A DNA stretch of 64,000 nt from Lachnospiraceae bacterium (GCA_024697065.1 JAILGE010000032.1:1-64000), one strand, 5' to 3'. Positions 33,416 through 43,239 are shown, counted from the first letter of the stretch. The notes: a model not told the origin generated them from the letters alone. Made by a program: numbers and translations.

Positions 33416-34807
33416 ATGGCATTCGAAAGCCTCAGCGAAAAATTACAGAATATATTCAGGAACCTCAGAGGAAAGGGAAAGCTTTCCGAAGAGGATGTCC
33501 GTGCTTCCATGAAGGAAGTAAGGATGGCGCTTCTTGAAGCGGATGTTAACTTCAAAGTAGTAAAGAATTTCGTTAAGAGCGTTGAAGAAAAGGCTGTCGG
33601 TGAGGAAGTCTTAAACGGACTCAATCCGGCACAGATGGTAGTCAAGATTGTCAATGATGAGATGATATCCCTTATGGGATCGGATACTACAGAGATCGCT
33701 CTTCAGCCGGGCAAGGCCATCACAGTCATCATGATGTGTGGTCTTCAGGGTGCAGGTAAGACTACCACTACGGCAAAGATCGCCGGCAAGCTTAAGCAGA
33801 AAGGCAAGAAGCCTTTGCTTGTAGCCTGTGATATATACAGACCGGCGGCTATAGATCAGCTTAAGATCAACGGTGAGAAGACTGACACAGAGGTTTTCTC
33901 AATGGGTACCGATCATAAGCCTGTAGATATAGCAAAAGCTGCCCTTGCACATGCTGAGAAGAACGGATTCAATGTTGTGATCATCGATACTGCGGGACGT
34001 CTTCACATCGACGAAGCCATGATGGAAGAGCTGCAGGATATCAAGAAAGAGATAGATGTTCACAATACACTTCTTGTTGTAGATGCCATGACCGGTCAGG
34101 ATGCGGTCAATGTTGCCAAGGAATTTGATGAGAAGGTTGGAGTAACGGGTATCATACTTTCCAAGATGGACGGTGATACCAGAGGCGGTGCGGCACTTTC
34201 CGTTAAAGCTGTTACCGGCAAGCCTATTCTGTATGTTGGTATGGGCGAGAAGCTTTCGGATCTCGAACAGTTCTATCCTGACAGAATGGCAGGCAGGATC
34301 CTGGGAATGGGTGATGTACTTACTCTTATCGAGAAAGCCCAGGAAAATATAGATATAGATGAACAGACCGGTAAGGAAATGGCCGGCAGGATGCGCAAAG
34401 GTAAGTTTGACTTCAATGATTATCTGGAGTCGATGAAGCAGATGCGCAACATGGGAGGCTTTGCATCGATCCTCAAGATGCTTCCGGGAATGGGTATCAA
34501 TGCCGGAGATATCGAGGGGATGATAGATGAAAAGCAGATCAGGCAGACTGAAGCGATAGTCCTCTCAATGACACCGGAGGAGAGAGCGAATCCCAAGCTT
34601 CTCAATCCGCGACGCAAGCACAGGATCGCTAAAGGAGCAGGACTTGATATAGCTCAGGTCAATCGCTTTATCAAGCAGTTCGAACAGTCACAGAAGATGA
34701 TGAAGCAGATGCCCGGCATGATGAAAGGCATGGGTAAAGGCGGATTCGGTGGACTGGGAGGTCTCGGAGGTTTCCCGGGACTCGGCAGAAGAGGAAGAAA
34801 ATTTTAA
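33416..34807 (+). CDS. ffh: Signal recognition particle protein Ffh
   Basis: Ffh is the SRP54 GTPase that binds SRP RNA and signal peptides of nascent membrane and secreted proteins. The motifs are GLQGAGKTTTT, DTAGRLHID and SKMDGDTRGG in the NG domain, then the methionine-rich M domain from about residue 300 (MKQMRNMGGF, KMMKQMPGMMKGMG). It ends in a glycine-rich tail (GFGGLGGLGGFPGLG) and a basic end. The track ORF starts at a GTG at 33386; the ATG at 33416 gives the family start MAFESLSEKLQ and has AAGGA upstream (463 aa). Confidence 0.97.
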   Translation: MAFESLSEKLQNIFRNLRGKGKLSEEDVRASMKEVRMALLEADVNFKVVKNFVKSVEEKAVGEEVLNGLNPAQMVVKIVNDEMISLMGSDTTEIALQPGKAITVIMMCGLQGAGKTTTTAKIAGKLKQKGKKPLLVACDIYRPAAIDQLKINGEKTDTEVFSMGTDHKPVDIAKAALAHAEKNGFNVVIIDTAGRLHIDEAMMEELQDIKKEIDVHNTLLVVDAMTGQDAVNVAKEFDEKVGVTGIILSKMDGDTRGGAALSVKAVTGKPILYVGMGEKLSDLEQFYPDRMAGRILGMGDVLTLIEKAQENIDIDEQTGKEMAGRMRKGKFDFNDYLESMKQMRNMGGFASILKMLPGMGINAGDIEGMIDEKQIRQTEAIVLSMTPEERANPKLLNPRRKHRIAKGAGLDIAQVNRFIKQFEQSQKMMKQMPGMMKGMGKGGFGGLGGLGGFPGLGRRGRKF

Positions 34808-34888
34808 TATATGAATGTTACCGGAGGGAATCCCGTTCCGATCCGATACAGATAAAACACATTTATAATATTTTTGGAGGAAAAAACA

Positions 34889-35134
34889 ATGGCAGTAAAA
34901 ATGAGATTAACAAGAATGGGTAAGAAGAAGGCTCCCCTTTACAGGATCGTAGTTGCTGATTCACGTAATGCACGTGATGGTAAGGTTATTGATGAGGTCG
35001 GAACATACGATCCCAACCTTGAGCCTTCAGGATTTAAGTTTGACGAGGAGAAGGCTAAGAAGTGGCTTGTTAACGGCGCTCAGCCCACAGAAACTGTAGG
35101 TAAGCTTCTTAAGGCTGCCGGAATCGAAAAATAA
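34889..35134 (+). CDS. rpsP: 30S ribosomal protein S16
   Basis: The 81-aa basic protein [26 protein letters not shown] is S16, which assembles early into the 30S body. The track start at 34874 is a TTG inside the leader. The ATG at 34889 has TTGGAGG about 9 nt upstream. It lies in the standard order rpsP-khpA-rimM-trmD. Confidence 0.97.
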   Translation: MAVKMRLTRMGKKKAPLYRIVVADSRNARDGKVIDEVGTYDPNLEPSGFKFDEEKAKKWLVNGAQPTETVGKLLKAAGIEK

Positions 35135-35155
35135 ATTACTACCCGGAGGTGGCTT

Positions 35156-35386
35156 ATGAAAGAACTGGTTGAAGTTATCGCCAAGGCTCTTGTCGAAAAG
35201 CCGGATGAGGTTGTTGTTACCGAGAAGGTTGACGGAAAGCATATCACCGTTGAGCTTAAAGTGGCGCAGTCCGATATGGGTAAAGTGATCGGCCGTCAGG
35301 GCAGGATCGCAAAAGCAATCCGCGCAGTCGTCAAGGCAGCGTCCACAAAGGATGACGTCTATGCAGACGTTGACATTGTGGAATAA
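35156..35386 (+). CDS. khpA: KH-domain RNA-binding protein KhpA (YlqC)
   Basis: The 76-aa protein is essentially one KH domain with the GxxG loop in GKVIGRQGRIAKAIR. KhpA usually pairs with KhpB (Jag) and influences cell division and RNA stability in Firmicutes. CCGGAGGTGG provides a strong ribosome site. A long inverted repeat follows before rimM. Confidence 0.93.
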   Translation: MKELVEVIAKALVEKPDEVVVTEKVDGKHITVELKVAQSDMGKVIGRQGRIAKAIRAVVKAASTKDDVYADVDIVE

Positions 35387-35411
35387 TAGTTAGGATGTAA
35401 TAACAGTTTTT

Positions 35412-35450
35412 AAAACATCGTGTCTGTGATGATCATAGGCACGATGTTTT
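35412..35450. terminator. Long hairpin between khpA and rimM
   Basis: AAAACATCGTG (35412-35422) and CACGATGTTTT (35440-35450) form an 11-bp perfect stem with a 17-nt loop. The T-run is only four bases, so it may be an intra-operon attenuator, bidirectional terminator or RNase III processing site. Confidence 0.55.
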
Positions 35451-35467
35451 GGATTAAAGGAATAATT

Positions 35468-35980
35468 ATGGAACAGCAGTTTTTTTGTATCGGATTTATC
35501 ACAGAGCCTCACGGAATTGCCGGTGAGGTGAAGGTCTATCCCACTACGGACGATGTTGACCGTTTTGGCAAGATCAAGGAAATGACTGCGCACAGAGGGA
35601 AGGAAGAGATAGTCCTTCATCCCGAAAGATGCAGAAGGCAAAATGACAGACTGATCGTTAAGTTTAAAGAGATCCATGACCGAAACGAGTCTGAGCTTTT
35701 CAGGAAAACTGAGCTCTTTATCAAAAGAGAAGATGCCGTAGAACTTGATGAAAATGAATACTATGCCGGTGATATAATCGGTATGGACGTATATGCAAAG
35801 GACGGTTTGAAGATCGGTAAGCTGACGGAGATCTACAGAACCGGCGCAAATGATGTTTATCAGATCAAGAGAGACGATAACGGGAAGGAGATATTGCTCC
35901 CCGCTATTGAGGAATGCATACTTGAAGTAGATACCGCTTCCGGAAGGATGACGGTGCATATTATGGATGGACTGGAATGA
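35468..35980 (+). CDS. rimM: Ribosome maturation factor RimM
   Basis: RimM binds S19 and helps mature the 30S head and 16S rRNA. The 170-aa protein has the N-terminal motif [21 protein letters not shown] and the PRC-barrel half ([16 protein letters not shown] ... [14 protein letters not shown]). The track start at 35420 lies in the hairpin; the ATG at 35468 has AAAGGA 7 nt upstream. It overlaps trmD by 4 nt (ATGA), so translation is coupled. Confidence 0.95.
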   Translation: MEQQFFCIGFITEPHGIAGEVKVYPTTDDVDRFGKIKEMTAHRGKEEIVLHPERCRRQNDRLIVKFKEIHDRNESELFRKTELFIKREDAVELDENEYYAGDIIGMDVYAKDGLKIGKLTEIYRTGANDVYQIKRDDNGKEILLPAIEECILEVDTASGRMTVHIMDGLE

Positions 35981-36678
35981 AATTTACTGTACTTACTTTA
36001 TTCCCTGACCTTATTGAAGGTGCAATGAATACAAGCATCTGCGGACGTGCTATAGCAAAGGGCGTTCTGCAGCTTGAGACTTGTGATATAAGGGATTATA
36101 CGGAAAACAGGAACAGAAGGGTGGATGATTATCCTTATGGAGGCGGAGCGGGGATGCTCATGCAGGCTCAGCCTGTTTATGATGCTTATGTTGCCATGGC
36201 TGGTAAGAAGCTTGAGGAAGGTAAAAAGCCGCGTACAGTCTTCCTGACTCCTGCCGGAAAGGTCTTTGATCAGGCAAAGGCAGAAGAACTTGCAAAGGAA
36301 GATGAAGTCATATTTCTCTGCGGACACTATGAGGGAATAGATGAGAGAGTGATAGAGGAGATAGTCACCGACGAAATATCAATAGGCGATTATGTTTTGA
36401 CCGGAGGAGAACTTGCAAGTCTTGTGGTGATGGATGCAGTAGCAAGAATGGTACCGGGGGTGCTTGGAAACGAGACCTCTGCAGGTACAGAATCCTTTAC
36501 GGACGGACTGCTTGAATATCCTCAATATACACGCCCTGAAGAATGGCGAGGGAAAAAGGTGCCGGAGGTATTACTCTCAGGACATCATGCAAATATAGAG
36601 AGGTGGCGTAGAGAACAGTCAATTCAAAGGACCAGAGAGAGAAGACCGGATCTTTTGGAGAAGAAGAGTGAGCAGTGA
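35977..36678 (+). CDS. trmD: tRNA (guanine-N1-)-methyltransferase TrmD
   Basis: TrmD methylates G37 next to the anticodon using S-adenosylmethionine and prevents frameshifting. The 233-aa SPOUT protein shows [20 protein letters not shown] and the knot sequence [13 protein letters not shown]...PGVLGNE. Length is normal. In many Firmicutes rplS follows directly; here the next gene is an ABC ATPase. Confidence 0.97.
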   Translation: MKFTVLTLFPDLIEGAMNTSICGRAIAKGVLQLETCDIRDYTENRNRRVDDYPYGGGAGMLMQAQPVYDAYVAMAGKKLEEGKKPRTVFLTPAGKVFDQAKAEELAKEDEVIFLCGHYEGIDERVIEEIVTDEISIGDYVLTGGELASLVVMDAVARMVPGVLGNETSAGTESFTDGLLEYPQYTRPEEWRGKKVPEVLLSGHHANIERWRREQSIQRTRERRPDLLEKKSEQ

Positions 36679-36716
36679 TCTGATGCTTCACGTATATGAG
36701 AGGGCTGGAGAAGCTT

Positions 36717-37514
36717 ATGAAGATTGAGACTGACAAGTTATGCAAGCAGTTCACAAGACATGTTAATGATGTAAATGACCGGAATGGCCGGAAGAATTCA
36801 CACAAGGAAGATTTCTTTGCGGTGGATCATGTCTCAATGCATGCGGATTCCGGTGAGATACTGGGAGTCCTTGGCCCTAACGGTGCGGGCAAGACCACAC
36901 TCCTCAGGATGCTGGGTACTCTTATGCATCCTTCTGAAGGATCTGTGTATATAAGGGATGATGAAGGAAATACCGTAACGGATCCCGTAGTTCTCAAAAA
37001 GAATATAGGCTATCTCTCCGGTAATACTAAGCTTTACAATCGATTCTCCATCAGGGAGATGCTATCAATGCTTGCCGAGATCTACGGTATGGATAAAGAT
37101 GCGACAGACAAACGTATCGAAGAGATCATCGATATCCTTTCCATGAAGGATTTTGCAGACAACAGGATAGGAGCGCTTTCAACCGGACAGACCCAGAGGG
37201 CAAATATAGCAAGATGTCTGATACATTCCCCTAAAGTATATATTTTTGATGAGCCGACGTTAGGCTTAGATCTTCTCAGCAGTGAAGCTATAGTTAATTT
37301 CATGAAGTCGGAGAGAGAGCACGGACGAACCGTATTATATTCCACGCATTACATGGAAGAGGCCCAATATCTGTGTGACAGGATCAATATGCTATATAAA
37401 GGACGTATCATTGCAGACGGTACGCCGGAAGAACTTATGAAGCAGACAGGAACATCCAACTTAAGGGAAACTTTCCGTGCATTGATAAACAGAACGGAGG
37501 GTGGCAATGAATAA
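36717..37514 (+). CDS. ABC transporter ATP-binding protein, NatA-like
   Basis: The 265-aa ATPase has Walker A GPNGAGKTT, signature LSTGQTQRANIAR (a variant of LSGGQ) and Walker B VYIFDEPTLGLD, plus the H-loop STHYMEEA. It powers an export-type transporter together with the next gene, as in the NatAB sodium/drug export group. The ATG at 36717 with GGAG 6 nt upstream is preferred to the track start at 36696. It overlaps the permease by 8 nt. Confidence 0.9.
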   Translation: MKIETDKLCKQFTRHVNDVNDRNGRKNSHKEDFFAVDHVSMHADSGEILGVLGPNGAGKTTLLRMLGTLMHPSEGSVYIRDDEGNTVTDPVVLKKNIGYLSGNTKLYNRFSIREMLSMLAEIYGMDKDATDKRIEEIIDILSMKDFADNRIGALSTGQTQRANIARCLIHSPKVYIFDEPTLGLDLLSSEAIVNFMKSEREHGRTVLYSTHYMEEAQYLCDRINMLYKGRIIADGTPEELMKQTGTSNLRETFRALINRTEGGNE

Positions 37515-39546
37515 GAAGATCGTCTCAGCTTTATACAAAAAAGAGATAACAGATATATTAAGAGATAAGAAGACTATCCTTATGATGATAGTGGTGCCGC
37601 TTATACTTTATCCGCTTCTTTTTCTCGGATCTTTCGTACTTTTTTCATCCATTGTATCCGCCAGCACCAGCAAATCATATACCATTGCTCTGAATAGTGT
37701 AAATGACACCGAGGGGATGAAGCAGTACTTTAAGGATAACGAAAAGGAATTCAAATATACATTTATATTCAAGGACCCGGAAGAGGGTATGAAAGATTCT
37801 GATATGCTTGATGCGGGAAGCATCGATGCATATGTCGTTGAAAGTGTATCCGATAATCATCCGTACTTTGAGATAGCATACAGAGCATCGGAGAATGATT
37901 CACAGACTGCAGCAGGCATGGTGGAAAAGATGCTTGGACGCTACCGTGACGAACTCAGATCGGAAGCTTTTGCAGATCAGGGCCTGGATGAAAAAATGAT
38001 AATGAATCCCATAGGTTTCTGTTTAAAGGATTATTCGTCAAATGAAGAGAACGTGGGATTCCTTATGGGATACATTCTGCCATTTCTTTTGATCGTAAGT
38101 ATCCTTATGGGAGCTTTGTATCCTGCTATTGATACAACTGCGGGTGAGAAGGAGAGAGGTACTCTTGAAACACTTCTTACGCTTCCGGTGAACAATATGG
38201 AACTTATCACCGCGAAATTCTTTGCGGTATCAACGATCGCGGTAGCGGCTGCCATACTGAATCTGTTATCCATGGGACTGATGACTGCATTCGTTGCGGA
38301 CTCCATGAACATGGTCTCATCTGAGATGAAGATAGACCTGGCAAGCTTTTTACCGGCTATTGCCATCACTTTTGTATGTATAATAGTATTTGCACTTTTT
38401 GCATCTGCAGTCAGCCTCTGCTCCTGCATCATGGCTAAGAGCTTTAAGGAAGCGCAGAATCTCACGACGCCTATAATGCTTATATTCCTTATTGGCGGTA
38501 TGGCAGGCATGATACCGTCACTTGAGCTCACGGAGAAGACTGCACTCATACCGGTGGTAAACATTGCTTTGCTTATCGCATCTATTTTCAAATTCCACTT
38601 TGATCTGTCCATCATAGCGATAGTGTTATTCTCAAATGTGGCATACAGTGCACTGGCTGTTGTGATAATGACGAGGATGTTCAGTTCGGAAGATATCCTT
38701 TTCGCGGATTCTGCAGCATCATTCAGGATCATTGAGAAGAGGTCGGATATAAAGAAGGGACAGATCCCGGGAATGGGGGATCTGGTGCTTTTATTCGCGA
38801 TACTGCTGTTGGGACTTCTTTTCCTGGGAAGTATATTCGCTTCCAAGTTCGGACTGTGGGGTATTATAATGGAGCAGCTGATGTTCCTGGTGATCACAGT
38901 ATTTTATGCATGGTACATCAAGGTAGATTTCAGGAAGCTTTTCCACATCAGGGGATTTGGTATAAAGGCTCTTATAGGTTCCATATTCTCATGGGCCGGA
39001 ATTTATGTGATATTGATGCTGTTATCTTCTCTGCTTGTGGTATTTTTCCCTGAAACAGCGGATAACAGTGCTATTGTAGAGTTGTGGGGGGATAATCCGC
39101 TGTGGCTCATCATTTTATCATCTGCACTTGCACCGGCCATCTGCGAGGAAGTTATGTTTAGAGGGTTCATGCTGGGAACGCTTGAAAACAGATACAGCGC
39201 TGCCAAAGCTGTTATTATCACGGGAATACTTTTTGGTGCTTATCACATGAGCTTAAACGGTCTTATCCTCATAGGAATCCTTGGTATTGTTCAGTCTTAT
39301 ATCGCCAACAGACAGCAGTGCATCTTCCTTACGATGATCACACACTTTATCAATAATCTGCTGGCTGTACTCAGTGCCAGATATGAGGAGGCTTTCACAA
39401 AAGCGCTGCCATTCCTGTCAGGAGAGGATCTGCCTGCATCCACGGTAGCTGTCATGGCTTTATCAGGTGTTGCGATGCTTTCGTTGGGCGTAGGGCTCAT
39501 AAATAATAATAAAAACAGGAGGCAATCTTCCCGGGAATCCGGATGA
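37507..39546 (+). CDS. ABC-2 permease fused to a CPBP intramembrane protease domain
   Basis: The 679-aa protein combines two parts. Residues 1-415 are a NatB-like ABC-2 permease: an N-terminal helix, a large extracytoplasmic domain, then several helices including the TTAGEKERGTLETLLTLPV coupling region. Residues about 420-660 are a CPBP (CAAX-like) intramembrane protease domain with EEVMFRG near residue 547, GAYHMSLNG and HFINNLLAV, the three metal-binding motifs. Such fusions occur in Firmicutes. The protease part might process a peptide or lipoprotein exported by the pair, or protect against it. The ATG at 37507 is 6 nt from GGAGG. Confidence 0.88.
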   Translation: MNKKIVSALYKKEITDILRDKKTILMMIVVPLILYPLLFLGSFVLFSSIVSASTSKSYTIALNSVNDTEGMKQYFKDNEKEFKYTFIFKDPEEGMKDSDMLDAGSIDAYVVESVSDNHPYFEIAYRASENDSQTAAGMVEKMLGRYRDELRSEAFADQGLDEKMIMNPIGFCLKDYSSNEENVGFLMGYILPFLLIVSILMGALYPAIDTTAGEKERGTLETLLTLPVNNMELITAKFFAVSTIAVAAAILNLLSMGLMTAFVADSMNMVSSEMKIDLASFLPAIAITFVCIIVFALFASAVSLCSCIMAKSFKEAQNLTTPIMLIFLIGGMAGMIPSLELTEKTALIPVVNIALLIASIFKFHFDLSIIAIVLFSNVAYSALAVVIMTRMFSSEDILFADSAASFRIIEKRSDIKKGQIPGMGDLVLLFAILLLGLLFLGSIFASKFGLWGIIMEQLMFLVITVFYAWYIKVDFRKLFHIRGFGIKALIGSIFSWAGIYVILMLLSSLLVVFFPETADNSAIVELWGDNPLWLIILSSALAPAICEEVMFRGFMLGTLENRYSAAKAVIITGILFGAYHMSLNGLILIGILGIVQSYIANRQQCIFLTMITHFINNLLAVLSARYEEAFTKALPFLSGEDLPASTVAVMALSGVAMLSLGVGLINNNKNRRQSSRESG

Positions 39547-39574
39547 TATAGTAAGGGGTACAGTAATTTTGTGC

Positions 39575-39603
39575 TTGCATTGACCGATTCTTAGTGGTAG
39601 AAT
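39575..39603 (+). promoter_or_regulatory. Promoter of secG
   Basis: TTGCAT (39575-39580) and TAGAAT (39598-39603) are separated by 17 nt, 40 nt before the secG start. Confidence 0.55.
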
Positions 39604-39643
39604 TTCTTATGTTTGGATTTAAAAGTTTGGAGGTTTTCTTAGA

Positions 39644-39877
39644 ATGTTAAGGACAATACTTGCTATTCTTTTTATCATAGACAGTCTTGGTATCTGCATA
39701 ACAGTTCTTATGCAGAAGGGGCGTGATTCAGGACTCGGAGCTATCGCCGGTTCATCTGACACATATTGGGACAAGAACAAGGCACATTCCCTGGAAGGTC
39801 GTCTGGTTCTTATTACAAGGATCATGATCGTGGTATTCTTTATCCTTGCACTGCTTCTCAATATGAAGCTGTTCTGA
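39644..39877 (+). CDS. secG: Preprotein translocase subunit SecG
   Basis: The 77-aa protein has two hydrophobic helices (residues 2-20 and 52-75) linked by the SecG loop VLMQKGRDSGLGAIAGSSDTYW. It stabilises and accelerates the SecYE channel. GGAGG lies upstream of the ATG. It forms the conserved secG-rnr-smpB-ssrA block and is separated from rnr by a terminator. Confidence 0.93.
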   Translation: MLRTILAILFIIDSLGICITVLMQKGRDSGLGAIAGSSDTYWDKNKAHSLEGRLVLITRIMIVVFFILALLLNMKLF

Positions 39878-39900
39878 ATCTGTTACATTCGGTAATGTGT

Positions 39901-39923
39901 GCCCCGCTGATGCGGGGCATTTT
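39901..39923 (+). terminator. Terminator between secG and rnr
   Basis: GCCCCGC and GCGGGGC form a 7-bp GC stem with the loop TGAT, followed by ATTTTTG. It may be partly read through, since no clear promoter for rnr was seen. Confidence 0.8.
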
Positions 39924-39938
39924 TGTTAAGAAGGGGAG

Positions 39939-39954
39939 GACGCAGATCTGCGTC
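39939..39954. promoter_or_regulatory. Perfect 16-nt palindrome in the rnr leader
   Basis: GACGCAGATCTGCGTC is completely self-complementary and lies 16 nt before the rnr start, just after a GGGGAGG sequence. In RNA it would form a hairpin near the ribosome site; in DNA it could be an operator. Confidence 0.4.
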
Positions 39955-39969
39955 GAAGAAGAGGTTGAG

Positions 39970-42312
39970 ATGAGTGAGAAGAAAAAGCCTGTTTATACAG
40001 GCAGACTGATAACCAACAGAAAAGGGTTTGGATTCGTTGAAGTCGAGGAACTTGATGATGATATCTTCATTCCGCACAGTGGCATGCATGGTGCGTTCCA
40101 TCATGATACCGTTGAGGTAAAAGTGAAGGAGTCTTTTGGCGGCAGACATCGCATGGAAGGCAATGTGTTAAAGATCCTGGAGAGGGGTTACACGAAGATC
40201 ATCGGAACATACATGAAGAGTAAAGGCGCGGGATATGTGGTGCCGGATGATTCCAAGATTGCTGATGATATTCAGGTCTTTGATCATGATGCGGGTAAAG
40301 CAAAGGATGGCGACAAGGTAGTTGTAAAGATCACTTTCTACGGTGGAGATCATAAAAGACCGGCGGGCAGGATAGTAGAAGTCCTGGGAGCTATGGACGA
40401 CCCCGGTGTAGATATCCTGTCGATCATCAGAGCGCATGATATTCCGGAGTCTTTTCCTGATGATGTGAAGAAGCAGATACGGAATATCCGGTTAAAAGTA
40501 CCCAAGAAGGACAGGACCGGAAGAAAGGATCTGAGAGATCTGATGATGGTCACCATTGACGGTGAAGACTCCAAGGACCTGGACGATGCGGTTTCACTTG
40601 AGATGGATGGAGAGGATTACATTCTGGGCGTACATATCGCAGATGTAAGCAACTACGTTAAAGAGGGAACGGCGCTTGACAAGGAGGCAATATCCAGAGG
40701 CACCAGCGTATATCTGATAGATCGTGTTATCCCGATGCTTCCGGAGAAACTCTCCAACGGTATATGTTCACTGAATGAAGGTGAAGACAGGCTTGCCATG
40801 AGCTGCATCATGCGAATCGATCCCAAAGGTGTCATTAGGGATTATGAGATCGCAGAAACCCTCATATGCGTTAACAGACGTATGACATATACTGCGGTGA
40901 AAAAGATACTTGCAGATCATGATAAGAAGACAATAAAGGAATATAAGGAGCTGGTGCCCATGTTTGAACGCATGGAGAGATTAGCCGGTATCCTTAAAGC
41001 TATGCGTGTGAAGAGAGGCGCTATAGATTTTGATCTTCCTGAAAGCAAGATAATACTTGATAAAAAGGGACGCCCCATCGATATAGTACCATATGAACAT
41101 AATGTAGCCACAGGTATGATAGAGCAGTTCATGCTCTCTGCAAATGAGACAGTAGCTGCACATATGTATAACAAGGGCCTGCCTTTCCTTTACAGGATCC
41201 ATGAGACCCCTGATGCCGACAGAATGGGTGATCTCATAGAGCTGATGCAGGGACTGGGTTATCATGTGGATGGAGATCCATCGGATATCAAGCCTGCATG
41301 GCTGCAGAACATGCTGGCACAGATAGCGGGAAGGCCTGAAGAGATCCTCATCAGATCTCTGTCACTCCGCAGCATGAAGAGAGCAAGATATTCAACGGAA
41401 TGTCTTGGGCATTTTGGCCTGGCGGTACTGGAGTATACACATTTTACTTCGCCTATCAGACGTTATCCCGATCTGCAGATCCACAGGATACTTAAGGATG
41501 AGATAAACGGCAGGCTTGATAAAAAACAGGTTGCTCATTATGCAGCTATCCTTGACGGTATTGCAAAGCGTTCGTCGGAGAGGGAATGTGCGGCTACCGA
41601 TGCAGAGCGTGAAGCTGATAAAGTCAAGATGGCTGAATATATGGAGTCACATATCGGTGAAGAGTATGACGGAGTGATAAGCGGTGTTACCGGTTGGGGA
41701 ATGTATGTACAGCTTAAGAATACCGTGGAAGGCATGGTCCCTGTTGCAAAAATGGCGGGGGATGATTACGATTACAGTGAACATGAATATGCCATAGTCG
41801 GAAGATATACGGGACGTAAGTTTACTCTCGGACAGGCTGTTAGTATAAAGGTTGTTTCCGTTGATCTTACTCTCAAGACCATAGAGTTTGAACTCGCCGG
41901 TGCGGATGCTTTATATGACGATGATCTCGAAAAGCGCAAGCCTAAGTTCGGACATAAAAAGTCAGGTAAGAAGTTTGATAAGAAGTCCGGAAAAAAGTCC
42001 GAAAGTAAATCCGAAAGTAAATCAGAAAAAAAATCCGAAAAAAAATCTGAAAAAAAGAAAGGCAATAAGTCTGACAGGAAGTTCGACAAAAAGTCCGATC
42101 ATAAGTCTGATAAGACGTCTGACAAAAAGCGGGATAAGAAGGATAAATCCGACAGAAAAGCTGACTCAAAAAAAGGTAAGAGATCCGGGAAAGTATCAGA
42201 TAAAAAGTCGGGCAAAAAAGCTACAGAAAAATCAAAAAAGAAGTCGGGTAAAAAGTCGGGCAAAAATAAGAACATCGGCGAAAAGAAAAGCCGGTACGGG
42301 GTAATAGACTGA
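39970..42312 (+). CDS. rnr: Ribonuclease R with a long Lys/Ser-rich tail
   Basis: RNase R is a processive 3'-5' exonuclease that degrades structured RNA and, with tmRNA, non-stop mRNAs. The order is cold-shock domains at the N-terminus ([17 protein letters not shown]), the RNB catalytic domain with DSKDLDDAV (metal-binding aspartates) and HIADVSNYV, then an S1 domain ([15 protein letters not shown]). From about residue 657 to the end, some 124 residues are almost only Lys, Ser, Asp and Glu (KSGKK, KSEKK, KSDKK). The track start at 39766 runs into secG; the ATG at 39970 ([11 protein letters not shown]) with AAGAGG upstream is the real one (780 aa). Confidence 0.95.
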   Translation: MSEKKKPVYTGRLITNRKGFGFVEVEELDDDIFIPHSGMHGAFHHDTVEVKVKESFGGRHRMEGNVLKILERGYTKIIGTYMKSKGAGYVVPDDSKIADDIQVFDHDAGKAKDGDKVVVKITFYGGDHKRPAGRIVEVLGAMDDPGVDILSIIRAHDIPESFPDDVKKQIRNIRLKVPKKDRTGRKDLRDLMMVTIDGEDSKDLDDAVSLEMDGEDYILGVHIADVSNYVKEGTALDKEAISRGTSVYLIDRVIPMLPEKLSNGICSLNEGEDRLAMSCIMRIDPKGVIRDYEIAETLICVNRRMTYTAVKKILADHDKKTIKEYKELVPMFERMERLAGILKAMRVKRGAIDFDLPESKIILDKKGRPIDIVPYEHNVATGMIEQFMLSANETVAAHMYNKGLPFLYRIHETPDADRMGDLIELMQGLGYHVDGDPSDIKPAWLQNMLAQIAGRPEEILIRSLSLRSMKRARYSTECLGHFGLAVLEYTHFTSPIRRYPDLQIHRILKDEINGRLDKKQVAHYAAILDGIAKRSSERECAATDAEREADKVKMAEYMESHIGEEYDGVISGVTGWGMYVQLKNTVEGMVPVAKMAGDDYDYSEHEYAIVGRYTGRKFTLGQAVSIKVVSVDLTLKTIEFELAGADALYDDDLEKRKPKFGHKKSGKKFDKKSGKKSESKSESKSEKKSEKKSEKKKGNKSDRKFDKKSDHKSDKTSDKKRDKKDKSDRKADSKKGKRSGKVSDKKSGKKATEKSKKKSGKKSGKNKNIGEKKSRYGVID

Positions 42313-42316
42313 TATC

Positions 42317-42781
42317 ATGAAGCATGAAGGAATAAAATTAGTAGCAAATAATAAAAAAGCCTATCATGATTATTTCATCTTAGAAAAGTATGAAGCGGGG
42401 CTTGAGCTGACAGGCACGGAGGTCAAGAGCTTACGTGCCGGCAAGTGCAGCATCAAGGAAGCCTATGTCAGAGTGGAGAACGGAGAGATATTTGTGGTAG
42501 GAATGAATATCAGCCCTTATGAGCAGGGTAATATTTTTAATACCGATCCTCTTCGTGTGAGAAAGCTGCTCATGCATAAGGCCGAGATAGGCAAACTTGC
42601 CGGTCAGACTTCCGAGAAGACCATGACCATTATGCCGCTTCAGGTTTACTTTAAGAACGGCAGAGCCAAGATAGAGATCGGTCTTGCAAAGGGTAAGAAG
42701 CTCTATGATAAGCGCGATGATATCGCCAAACGTGATGCCAAGCGTGATATCGAAAGAGCCCTCAAGATGAGGAATAAATAA
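42317..42781 (+). CDS. smpB: SsrA-binding protein SmpB
   Basis: SmpB binds tmRNA and brings it to stalled ribosomes for trans-translation. The 154-aa protein has the expected start [17 protein letters not shown], the core [21 protein letters not shown], and the basic tail [23 protein letters not shown]. There is no good ribosome site before the ATG, and it follows rnr by 4 nt, so translation is probably coupled. ssrA begins 64 nt downstream. Confidence 0.96.
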   Translation: MKHEGIKLVANNKKAYHDYFILEKYEAGLELTGTEVKSLRAGKCSIKEAYVRVENGEIFVVGMNISPYEQGNIFNTDPLRVRKLLMHKAEIGKLAGQTSEKTMTIMPLQVYFKNGRAKIEIGLAKGKKLYDKRDDIAKRDAKRDIERALKMRNK

Positions 42782-42845
42782 GTCGGTTAACGGCAAAAGC
42801 AAACTTGAAAAGAAGGGTCAAATGCCGTAAACTAATATACTACAT

Positions 42846-43183
42846 GGGCCTGAAAAGGTTTCGACGGGGTATCTTAAGTCGAAGAAGCTATCCGTAGGCG
42901 TGCGTTAATCCCAAAATTAAAATTAAACGCTGATTCTAACGAATTCGCACTCGCTGCCTAAGTGCAGCGCGCCTCCCTTAGTGCACCTGCACATTAAGTA
43001 AGAGACGTCAGACTTGCAGGAAACGGATACGCAAAGCTTTGAGTGTATCGCAGATTTATGAAGCTACTAAAACCGAAACGTTGTTTGTGGCATTTCGGCG
43101 GAGGGAATGACTGACCACAGACTATGATAGTAGAAGAGCGATGGCGGATGTTTCGGACACGGGTTCAACTCCCGTCAGGTCCA
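42846..43183 (+). ncRNA. ssrA: Transfer-messenger RNA (tmRNA)
   Basis: tmRNA rescues ribosomes stalled on broken mRNAs by acting as alanyl-tRNA and then as a short message. The 5' end GGGCCTG (42846) pairs with the 3' CAGGTCC (43176-43182, one G-U) to form the acceptor stem. The T-arm GGTTCAACTCCCGTC is clear, and TTTCGACGGGG near the 5' end is typical. The internal reading frame from about 42929 gives ADSNEFALAA then TAA, a classic proteolysis tag ending in ALAA. The resume codon GCT is inferred. CCA is not encoded (CTA follows the discriminator A). It lies directly after smpB. Confidence 0.95.
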
Positions 43184-43188
43184 CTATA

Positions 43189-43239
43189 CCGTGTTTGGAC
43201 GAACACCTGTACATAAAGGTGTCCGGGACACGGTTTTTT
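43189..43239 (+). terminator. Terminator of ssrA
   Basis: CCGTGT (43189-43194) and ACACGG (43228-43233) close a long stem with internal ACACCT/AGGTGT pairing and a run of six T. Confidence 0.88.

Noticed and set aside
39766-39969. N-terminal extension of rnr in the ORF track
   Set aside because: It overlaps secG and its terminator in another frame; the RNase R start MSEKKKPV has its own ribosome site at 39970.
41888-42304. 138-aa Lys-rich ORF in a second frame of the rnr tail
   Set aside because: It is a shadow caused by AAG/AAA-rich low-complexity sequence; no start signal.
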